A stretch of 63,322 nucleotides of DNA, taken from positions 1 to 63,322 of IMG/VR virus record IMGVR_UViG_3300022680_000066; one strand, 5' to 3'. The DNA comes from a virus. The stretch's first letter is position 1. The number at the start of each line of letters is the position of its first letter. Position numbers and translations under genes: made by a program. The notes below the pieces were generated by a model. That model did no database searches and had not been told where the DNA came from. It saw nothing but the letters and a program-made list of their open reading frames with translations. Below are positions 57,630 to 63,322 of this stretch, in pieces.

Positions 57630-58067
57630 ATGACCCCACACAAACAACTATTCCGCCATGACCCAGACAACAACATCTATGGTGACTGTTGGCGGACGTG
57701 CATCGCCTGTCTCCTAAATGTCGAGCCAGACACTATCCCTCACTTCTACAACAAAGACTGTCAAGACCCTCAACAGGCTCAACACGAGATGAATCGTTTC
57801 CTTGAAGCCAGCTACGGCGTTAAAGAGATTAGCATCCCATTTGACGGAGCCAGTCTCGACGCCGTACAGTCTAATTTCAAAGAACGGAATGACAACCTGT
57901 ACTACATGTTAACAGGCACAAGTGCAAACGGCACCAACCACTGTGTTATCTGTTACAACGGCGAGATCATCCACGACCCTGCCCTTGACAACAGCGGCAT
58001 TGTCGGCCCATGTGACGACGGCTTTTACTGGATCAGTTTCTTAGCCTTCGAAGAGGAGCCCTCATGA
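57630..58067 (+). CDS. Predicted papain/C39-like cysteine peptidase
   Basis: A 145-residue protein with the circularly arranged peptidase signature: GDCWRTCIACLLN (candidate nucleophile C20), GTNHCVICYNGEIIHDP (H104, then D116 in HDP). C39-like phage proteins with this pattern are usually 120-160 residues. It could cleave a host protein or act in virion or lysis functions. AAGGA upstream of ATG 57630 decides the start. Overlaps the next gene by four bases. Confidence 0.65.
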   Translation: MTPHKQLFRHDPDNNIYGDCWRTCIACLLNVEPDTIPHFYNKDCQDPQQAQHEMNRFLEASYGVKEISIPFDGASLDAVQSNFKERNDNLYYMLTGTSANGTNHCVICYNGEIIHDPALDNSGIVGPCDDGFYWISFLAFEEEPS

Positions 58068-58393
58068 AAAAGACAACCACAACCTATATCTGTGACTGGT
58101 GCCAGCTTGAACTCGATTCAACAGGCCGGACACTGCCGCCCGACTGGCTCAAACTACCCCTGCGTGTGGCCGGGCGAGCCACTCCCATAGACAAACACCT
58201 GTGCCCCGACTGCAAGACCTCTTTGAAAGGCAACTTGTTGGGTCTGTCTGCAATAGAAGACACTGTAGCTGCTCTAACACAAGAGCTAGAGAAGCGTTAC
58301 TTGGACGACCCTAAAGGCCAGGACACGAAAACCGACCGCATCATTCGTCAAGGAAAAGAAACACTTGGAGACCTTCGAGGAGACCAGCAATGA
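58064..58393 (+). CDS. Zinc-finger-like small protein
   Basis: A 109-residue protein with CDWC (10-13) and CPDC (48-51), a treble-clef or ribbon-like zinc site, followed by a helical tail (EDTVAALTQELEKRYLDDPK). ATGA overlaps on both sides. Similar proteins occur in many phages; function unknown. Confidence 0.65.
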   Translation: MKKTTTTYICDWCQLELDSTGRTLPPDWLKLPLRVAGRATPIDKHLCPDCKTSLKGNLLGLSAIEDTVAALTQELEKRYLDDPKGQDTKTDRIIRQGKETLGDLRGDQQ

Positions 58394-58728
58394 GAGACCG
58401 ATTCCAAGCAACACTAGTAGAAGGCGTACCAGCCACAGTACACTTTGACTACTTTCCTGGCCAAAAGGAAATCCGTCATCCACCTGACCGAGCGCAGGAA
58501 GGTCGCCCAGAGAGAGTCGAAATAACCTCAGTCATCTTGGTTACAACCGAGAAGCTCATCTTCGACGCAACCAAAGACAAAATAACCACAGAGGACACAG
58601 AACACGACATCCTAAAATATCTCAACTACGCAGGCTTAGACCGACTAGAAAAGCAGGTCTGGGAATACATTGAAGCCCAACGACAGGAGTCAAACGAACC
58701 AAAGATACCTACATCATTTATCCTGTAA
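58390..58728 (+). CDS. Hypothetical protein
   Basis: A 112-residue beta-then-helical protein (MRDRFQATLVEGVPATVHFD onward). Coupled to the preceding gene by an ATGA overlap. Lies just upstream of the helicase; no family recognised. Confidence 0.55.
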   Translation: MRDRFQATLVEGVPATVHFDYFPGQKEIRHPPDRAQEGRPERVEITSVILVTTEKLIFDATKDKITTEDTEHDILKYLNYAGLDRLEKQVWEYIEAQRQESNEPKIPTSFIL

Positions 58729-58769
58729 CAACCCAAAACCTTAAGAGGCACAAAGCCCAAGGAACCAAC

Positions 58770-60251
58770 ATGACCGACAAACTTACACCACAACAAGAAA
58801 CCTTTCTTGCCACGGCTGAGCCAGGCAACCGAGAGTCCATCGCTCTCCGTGCGAGAGCGGGTACGGGCAAGACTTACAGTCTCCGAGGCTGGGCCTCCAG
58901 TGCAAAGGGCGGAGGCCTCGCAACATCCTTCAGCAAATCCACCGTCATGGAGCTGGGCAACAAGATGCCCACCAAATTCCAGTGCAAGACCCAACACGGC
59001 CTAGGTTACGCAGCTATCCGAAGCTCCGGCAAGTTCACCCAGATGGACTCATCCAAGATCTTCAACCTCGTCGGAGACTTCGGCAAGGACAACGACATTG
59101 ACTTCCGTGATCAGGGTGACTTGCGCAAGCTCATTTCCTTGGCCAAGACCTTCGGCATCCAACCAGACCGGAATGGGCCGGAAGGCCTCATCCAAGACAC
59201 CTATGATAACTGGGAGCAGATGGCTGAAAACTTCGACATCGACATCGGAAAGCACACAATCGAACACGCTCGCCACCTCCTAAAGGAATCCAACCACCTC
59301 GCCTTGAAAGAAGGCACCATAGACTTCGACGACATGCTCTACATCTCCCTTTTGTGGCCGCACCGATTCCCACGCTACCCCACAATCCTAGCCGACGAGG
59401 TTCAGGACTTCAACAGCCTCCAGCACCTCATGCTTCGTCGCCTTCTTCTTCCGAATGGCCGCCTCATCGCAGCCGGTGACGACCGCCAAGCAATCTACGC
59501 ATTCCGTGGAGCCCTTGCCGACTCATACACTCAGCTCGTCCAGGACTTCGGCATGACCGAGCTTCCCCTAACCGTATCCTTCCGATGCCCACGAGCAGTC
59601 GTGCTTGAGGCCCAGCAATACGTGCCAGATATCGAGCCAGCCCCAGGAGCCATCGAGGGCAGTGTCACATACCCCTCTTCCTTGGCCCTGGCCGACGTTC
59701 CAAAGACAGTCCTATGCCGCAACAACGCTCCCCTAATCCGCCTAGCCCTGGCCCTCCTCGTGAGCGGACGCACGGTTGAGGTCGCGGGCCAGGATATAGG
59801 CAAAGGGCTCGTAACCCTCACCAAACGCATAACCAAGAAGAACCTGCCAAGCCAGGAATTCCAAGCCCGCCTCACCAAATGGCGTGACCGCGAAACGGCT
59901 AAGTATCCACGCAGAAAGGGACGCATCAACGACAAGTTCATGGCCCTGCATGCTTTGTCCCAACACCACCGAGACTTGGCCGGAATACAGAAGCACCTGT
60001 CCGAGTTGTACCCTAATCTAGACAACAAGAACCGACGCCCAGCCGATGTCCACCTCACGACTATCCACCGGGCAAAGGGCCGCGAGTGGCCGCAAGTCCT
60101 CTTCCTCGACCCCCAGCTCCTCCCATCCGAGTACGCAACATCCGAGCAGGATCGTTTGCAGGAGGCCAACCTTGCCTACGTGGGCGTGACTCGGGCACAG
60201 GAGGAACTTGTTTATTGTCCATCTCACAACATCGAAGGACTGGAGGAATAA
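58770..60251 (+). CDS. UvrD/Rep-like superfamily 1 DNA helicase
   Basis: A 493-residue helicase. Motif I ARAGTGKT (K34), motif II LADEVQD (D209, E210), motif III GDDRQAIYAFRGA, motif V TTIHRAKGREW and motif VI YVGVTRAQEEL are all present, so it should be active 3'-5'. Shorter than UvrD, like other phage SF1 helicases. The segment 59307-59356 (residues 180-195) is the donor of the 50-bp copy at 3530. It may work in replication restart or recombination. Confidence 0.9.
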   Translation: MTDKLTPQQETFLATAEPGNRESIALRARAGTGKTYSLRGWASSAKGGGLATSFSKSTVMELGNKMPTKFQCKTQHGLGYAAIRSSGKFTQMDSSKIFNLVGDFGKDNDIDFRDQGDLRKLISLAKTFGIQPDRNGPEGLIQDTYDNWEQMAENFDIDIGKHTIEHARHLLKESNHLALKEGTIDFDDMLYISLLWPHRFPRYPTILADEVQDFNSLQHLMLRRLLLPNGRLIAAGDDRQAIYAFRGALADSYTQLVQDFGMTELPLTVSFRCPRAVVLEAQQYVPDIEPAPGAIEGSVTYPSSLALADVPKTVLCRNNAPLIRLALALLVSGRTVEVAGQDIGKGLVTLTKRITKKNLPSQEFQARLTKWRDRETAKYPRRKGRINDKFMALHALSQHHRDLAGIQKHLSELYPNLDNKNRRPADVHLTTIHRAKGREWPQVLFLDPQLLPSEYATSEQDRLQEANLAYVGVTRAQEELVYCPSHNIEGLEE

Positions 60252-60255
60252 CCTG

Positions 60256-60483
60256 ATGCTCAAAAACCCCTACATAAAATTCCGAGCCATGGGAATTATA
60301 GCCATGCTGATCCTAGTCTGGCCCTCCTGCTGGCTTCTCTTCGCTATCGACCTTGGCTGGGCAACTCTACCTGCTTTGCTAATGGTAGCAGCTGTTTACG
60401 GCTTTCTTCTTGCATACGACAAAGCAGCAAGAGACTCAATAGCACAATGGAAACGTGACGAGGAGCCCTCCCAATGCCCTTAA
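60256..60483 (+). CDS. Two-span membrane protein (75 aa)
   Basis: A 75-residue protein with two membrane segments (about 12-31 and 36-55) and a charged C-terminus (DKAARDSIAQWKRDEEP). GGAGG before ATG 60256 decides the start. Overlaps the next gene by ten bases. Function unknown; holin-like topology is possible. Confidence 0.6.
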   Translation: MLKNPYIKFRAMGIIAMLILVWPSCWLLFAIDLGWATLPALLMVAAVYGFLLAYDKAARDSIAQWKRDEEPSQCP

Positions 60484-61049
60484 CCCCACAACAAGAGAGA
60501 GAAATCTACCCCCTGCTCGACGAGATCGACGATCTCGAACCAAAACAGGGCATCCTGTACAAATGCTCTGTCCGTCGGGCAAACTACCTCACCCGCATGA
60601 TCCAGGGTGTCCGCTACGACTCTGCTATTGAATCTATCCAGATGTACCAGCGCGGCCACCCTCTCTACGGCCAAGGCCTATATGGACTTTTGTGGGTCGA
60701 AGTCCAGCCTGAAGGCTTGCTCGTGACCAAGCTTACAGAACCACATGATTCTGCGAAATGGCGAATGATACAATGTGCGGCTTTCAAAGAAGCAATGGCT
60801 CTGCCTTTAGGAACTAAGTTCAATCATGCTAGAGTACTTTTAGGTCGGATGCAAAAGAAATACCCAGATATCATGGGCAGCCTTTACGTTACTCGCGATG
60901 AGCCTATCACAGTTCATTATGGTGAGCCTAGTGTGGAAGAGCTTGTCGTCGTTGATATTGACTTCAGTCCAGATTGCATGCTGGCTGACCCAACCGAAGA
61001 GCAGATAGCAAAACAGGAGGCGACAACACCCTATAAAAAACCTCGATAA
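60474..61049 (+). CDS. Hypothetical protein
   Basis: A 191-residue protein (MPLTPQQEREIYPLLDEIDD onward), helical at first, then beta-rich (GLYGLLWVEVQPEGLLVTKL). Its second half is encoded by noticeably more AT-rich codons. Ends before the promoter at 61068. No recognised family. Confidence 0.6.
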   Translation: MPLTPQQEREIYPLLDEIDDLEPKQGILYKCSVRRANYLTRMIQGVRYDSAIESIQMYQRGHPLYGQGLYGLLWVEVQPEGLLVTKLTEPHDSAKWRMIQCAAFKEAMALPLGTKFNHARVLLGRMQKKYPDIMGSLYVTRDEPITVHYGEPSVEELVVVDIDFSPDCMLADPTEEQIAKQEATTPYKKPR

Positions 61050-61067
61050 ATATTTTGCGGAGCGGGG

Positions 61068-61096
61068 TTGACAATGTTTTGTCAATATGGTTTAAT
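61068..61096 (+). promoter_or_regulatory. Rightward sigma-70 promoter with operator-like inverted repeat
   Basis: TTGACA (61068-61073), 17-bp spacer, TTTAAT (61091-61096, five of six). A perfect TTGACAA-4-TTGTCAA inverted repeat (61068-61085) overlaps the -35, an operator candidate. Predicted start near 61103, leader about 74 nt. Confidence 0.78.
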
Positions 61097-61137
61097 TGAT
61101 TTGTGGATGCGGAAAACCAACCCGATCCCATAAACCC

Positions 61138-61151
61138 AATACTATAGTATT
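61138..61151. promoter_or_regulatory. 14-bp perfect palindrome in the leader
   Basis: AATACTATAGTATT at 61138-61151, between the promoter at 61068 and the gene at 61177. Could be a protein-binding site or a transcript stem. It shares the AATAC end with the dispersed elements. Confidence 0.6.
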
Positions 61152-61176
61152 AAATAATTTTTAGGAGCCAAGCAAG

Positions 61177-61866
61177 ATGATCAAAACCGAAAACACTCCC
61201 ATGCGTGCCCGAGTCATTCAAGGCGATGCCTACGCTGACGCTGGCCAACCAGATTTTGCCTTCCAAATTCCACAGCCATTCGTAGCCGAGCACTTTGCCA
61301 ACCTAGCCGACATCGGTGTGGTAGGTGTTGGCTTTGCCAATGCAGCCAACCAACTGCTTGCAGAGAATCTGGGCAACAACATGGCAGGCCGCATCAAGAA
61401 AGCTGTCAAAGACGGAACACCTCTGCCCACCCAAGAAGACATGGACAAGCTGTACGAAGCCTATGATTTCTCTGGTGTTCGCATCTCTTCCCTGGCTGCA
61501 GGAACCTTGTTCGACAAGATCATGTTCCGCAACGCCAGCACTTTCATCCGTCGCCTTGTTAAGCAGCTGGGCTACCAAGATATGCCTGCTCCAGTCACTG
61601 TTGCCAAGAAGAATGATGAGCCTACTGAAGGGCAGATCTCCTACGACACTTTCGAGGACGAAGTTGGCAAGCTAATCCGTGGCGAAGGCCCATGGGGCGA
61701 AGTCCAGAACTTCATTGACACTCGCGACGAGATGGTGGCCTCAGCCAAAGCTGAGGAAGAGCGTGTTCGTGCTTCTGAGCAGGCCGTTGAAAGTCGATTG
61801 ACTGCGCTGACTCTTGGTAGTGGTGCCGAAGCACCTGCCGATGAAACAGATGGTTCAGTAGAGTAA
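61177..61866 (+). CDS. Promoter-proximal hypothetical protein, probably well expressed
   Basis: A 229-residue protein. It has its own promoter, a good Shine-Dalgarno (AGGAG) and a strong terminator right after, so it is a monocistronic unit; such genes often encode abundant proteins. Its middle is mixed alpha/beta (VRISSLAAGTLFDKIMFRNA), and the C-terminus is an acidic helical tail, a pattern seen in phage SSBs. No OB-fold motif is recognised, so the SSB idea is speculative. Confidence 0.6.
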   Translation: MIKTENTPMRARVIQGDAYADAGQPDFAFQIPQPFVAEHFANLADIGVVGVGFANAANQLLAENLGNNMAGRIKKAVKDGTPLPTQEDMDKLYEAYDFSGVRISSLAAGTLFDKIMFRNASTFIRRLVKQLGYQDMPAPVTVAKKNDEPTEGQISYDTFEDEVGKLIRGEGPWGEVQNFIDTRDEMVASAKAEEERVRASEQAVESRLTALTLGSGAEAPADETDGSVE

Positions 61867-61893
61867 GCAACAAACATAAATAGCACCTGTACG

Positions 61894-61926
61894 AAAAGAA
61901 GAGGGATTCGTTCCCTCTTCTTTTTT
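61894..61926 (+). terminator. Strong intrinsic terminator
   Basis: AAAAGAAGAGGGA (61894-61906), loop TTCGT, TCCCTCTTCTTTT (61912-61924), then TT. A 13-bp stem with U tract just after the 229-residue gene, closing the unit begun at 61068. Confidence 0.9.
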
Positions 61927-61968
61927 ACCGCCCTGATAATACGTTGTAAATAGTTTGGAGTCAACCAG

Positions 61969-62265
61969 ATGGCACAAAGAAAACTACCAGACGTGGCGCC
62001 TCGCACTGTGCGAGTCCACGTCCCGTCATACAACAACATTCTAGAGTTCTTTCGGTTGTCTCCTTCTGGCCTCCGTGGTTCAGACGCCATCCGTCAAGTC
62101 CTCATGAACTTTGGAAACTACTGCGAGACACAGATGAAAGCTGGACGGCAGGCATCAAGCAAAGACCTGCTCGAAGCCGAGCAAACCTTCCACCGCATGA
62201 TGGACAAACAAACTACCCCTGTCCAACTCGGTACGCCATCCGAAGAGGAGACGACACATGACTGA
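61969..62265 (+). CDS. Ribbon-helix-helix-like DNA-binding protein candidate
   Basis: A 98-residue protein. RTVRVHVPSYNNILEFFRLS with SGLRGSDAIRQVLMNFGNYC matches a beta strand followed by two helices, as in ribbon-helix-helix regulators. The first gene after the terminator. No promoter was found directly upstream, so it may be read by readthrough. Might regulate the downstream replication module. Confidence 0.55.
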   Translation: MAQRKLPDVAPRTVRVHVPSYNNILEFFRLSPSGLRGSDAIRQVLMNFGNYCETQMKAGRQASSKDLLEAEQTFHRMMDKQTTPVQLGTPSEEETTHD

Positions 62266-62494
62266 GGCAACTGTTCCTGCTGACTTCACCCTCACACTCA
62301 ACGATCTCCTAACCTCGGCTGCGGCTGAGTGGTCGCCCGTCCACCGGCTCCGCCTTGTCGAAGCCCTCCGAACTCAGCGCGAGCGCTGGAACCAAGAACA
62401 AGCCATTGGCTCTAAGAAGCGAGTGACAAGCAAACAGATCAAAGCACCCACGAAGGGCAAAGCAAAGTTATCATTTGAAGGTTTGAAACTTTAA
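62258..62494 (+). CDS. Small basic hypothetical protein
   Basis: A 78-residue protein; residues about 48-70 are Lys-rich (SKKRVTSKQIKAPTKGKAK). It overlaps the upstream gene by eight bases. Possibly nucleic-acid-binding; function unknown. Confidence 0.55.
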   Translation: MTEATVPADFTLTLNDLLTSAAAEWSPVHRLRLVEALRTQRERWNQEQAIGSKKRVTSKQIKAPTKGKAKLSFEGLKL

Positions 62495-62518
62495 CCCATT
62501 GACTCGAAGGAGTCCAAC

Positions 62519-62695
62519 ATGAAATTCTTGCGTGAAGTAAACAACACCCTCACTGCCCCTATGTGGTTGCTCGTGTTTGCACGACTATTTGGTAAGCAAA
62601 GCATCGCCTATGATGAGTTCGGCACAGCAGTCACGCTCTACACTTGGCTGGACAAAAGATACTATTTTAAATCTCACAAGAAAAAGGATGCCTGA
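62519..62695 (+). CDS. Small hypothetical protein (58 aa)
   Basis: A 58-residue protein (MKFLREVNNTLTAPMWLLVF onward), with a short hydrophobic segment and a basic, aromatic end (LDKRYYFKSHKKKDA). AAGGAG precedes ATG 62519, and the stop overlaps the next start (TGATG). Not recognised. Confidence 0.6.
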   Translation: MKFLREVNNTLTAPMWLLVFARLFGKQSIAYDEFGTAVTLYTWLDKRYYFKSHKKKDA

Positions 62696-63147
62696 TGAGC
62701 ATACAACCAGAGAATTTATTCGGCCCTATCCCTCAAGAAGTTCTCAACGAACTCTCAAGCGAAGAGCACATGCAGCACGCAATCGAGGCAGGCGCTGAAG
62801 AGGCAAAAAGCCTGCTGTCTGTCACAGTGTATAACGGAAAATACACCGTCATCCAAGAAGCCAATGGAGCAGTACGTGCCCTTCGATACAACGAAGAGTG
62901 GCGAGATTGCTGCGGTGATGGGCTTATCCTTGCGCTTGCTCAAGAAGTAGACACACTGAGACAGATGCCTGAAGAAGCTACCAGCACAATTGCGAAAGAA
63001 TTACGCAATGCATTAGATCGGGCTGCCTACGCACTGTTTCAGGTAAAACGAATGAGTGGAGCAACCGACGATATTATCAGTCATGTATCTGCTGCACACG
63101 AGAAAGCTTGCAACACGTTAAATAAAATTGACGAGGAATCTCATTGA
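62695..63147 (+). CDS. Hypothetical protein before the nuclease gene
   Basis: A 150-residue acidic protein. N-terminal helices and a central beta strand (VTVYNGKYTVIQEANGAVRA) precede a helical C-terminus. Coupled on both sides by TGATG overlaps. No family recognised. Confidence 0.6.
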   Translation: MSIQPENLFGPIPQEVLNELSSEEHMQHAIEAGAEEAKSLLSVTVYNGKYTVIQEANGAVRALRYNEEWRDCCGDGLILALAQEVDTLRQMPEEATSTIAKELRNALDRAAYALFQVKRMSGATDDIISHVSAAHEKACNTLNKIDEESH

Positions 63148-63322
63148 TGCAATTCTACAACCCCTGGACAGACGAAGTCCTTCCTTCTGGCGATGAGCAC
63201 GACTACGGTATAGTCCCTCTCGGCATTCCCTATTACAGTGGTGAGAACTCATCACTAAAGGACGGCATCCAATTCGCCTGGGACAACACATCCATCGGTT
63301 GGTTCAAGACCTGCCCGCGCAA
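63147..63322 (+). CDS. PD-(D/E)XK nuclease, 5' part (continues at position 1)
   Basis: ATG 63147 overlaps the preceding stop (TGATG). The frame is open to the contig end and continues at position 1-925. It encodes the N-terminal 58 residues, including the CPRK cysteine (C56) of the predicted iron-sulfur cluster. See the entry at 1-925. Confidence 0.88.
   Translation, partial: MQFYNPWTDEVLPSGDEHDYGIVPLGIPYYSGENSSLKDGIQFAWDNTSIGWFKTCPR
63224..63322. repeat. Terminal direct repeat, right copy
   Basis: Identical to positions 1-99; see the left copy. Evidence that the contig is a complete circular or circularly permuted genome of about 63,223 bp. Confidence 0.95.

Noticed and set aside
1-63322. 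tRNA genes and CRISPR arrays
   Set aside because: No sequence with a T-loop GGTTC-like arm in a cloverleaf context and no regularly spaced 25-40 bp repeat array was seen by eye. The tandem repeats at 30.2-30.8 and 33.3-34.1 kb are coding, contiguous and protein-phased. A tRNAscan run would settle the first point.
1-63322. Temperate lifestyle
   Set aside because: An XRE regulator and parS might suggest maintenance, but no integrase, ParA, LexA-type repressor or attachment-like repeat is evident.

Overview
The window is the essentially complete genome of a tailed double-stranded DNA phage. Its first and last 99 bases are identical (1-99 and 63224-63322), so the contig closes on itself with a unit of about 63,223 bp. 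One gene, a PD-(D/E)XK nuclease, crosses the junction. The late genes are a portal, a large and small terminase, an N4-gp56-type major capsid protein, two P22-gp4-like adaptor proteins, no tape-measure or sheath gene, and a 1948-residue virion polyvalent protein. Together these indicate a podovirus. I see no integrase and no phage RNA polymerase. Four rightward promoters match the sigma-70 consensus closely (TTGACA, exactly 17 bp spacer), so transcription probably relies on host RNA polymerase. The host cannot be named from sequence. A canonical bacterial parS site suggests a host with chromosomal ParABS.

Layout: (1) a rightward arm from about 47.85 kb through the contig end to 17.03 kb; (2) a leftward structural arm from about 47.24 kb down to 17.07 kb. 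The arms diverge from a roughly 0.6 kb control region at 47.24-47.85 kb and converge on a bidirectional hairpin at 17,044-17,062. In the rightward arm, 47.9-49.1 kb carries three small genes ending in a terminator. Next, at 49.1-49.9 kb, is an 0.8 kb non-coding, strand-asymmetric region with a perfect parS palindrome, an AT-rich tract and short repeats, a candidate origin or partition locus. From 49.9 to 63.1 kb lie about forty mostly small accessory genes, including SprT-like and C39-like peptidases, a peptide deformylase, HTH proteins, zinc-ribbon proteins and a UvrD-type helicase. From 63.1 kb round to 17.0 kb is the DNA metabolism module: Fe-S nuclease, two MazG-like proteins, Sak4-like ATPase, RNase HI, ParB-methyltransferase fusion, DnaQ-like exonuclease, ATP-dependent ligase, a split family-A polymerase, thymidylate synthase and a DUF3987-like ATPase.

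The polymerase is encoded as a UDG-like/exonuclease protein, a tiny zinc-ribbon protein and a polymerase protein that carries an intein in motif B. The leftward arm runs from nuclease and terminases through portal, scaffold, capsid, decoration, adaptor, holin and tail or fibre-like proteins (two with short tandem repeats) to the internal virion proteins. No endolysin is recognisable.

The least ordinary signals are: the parS site together with a phage ParB-like methyltransferase; a family of dispersed intergenic hairpins around CAAACGTATTG; a 50-bp piece of the helicase gene copied into and breaking a distant small gene; and an exonuclease domain divided between two ORFs.
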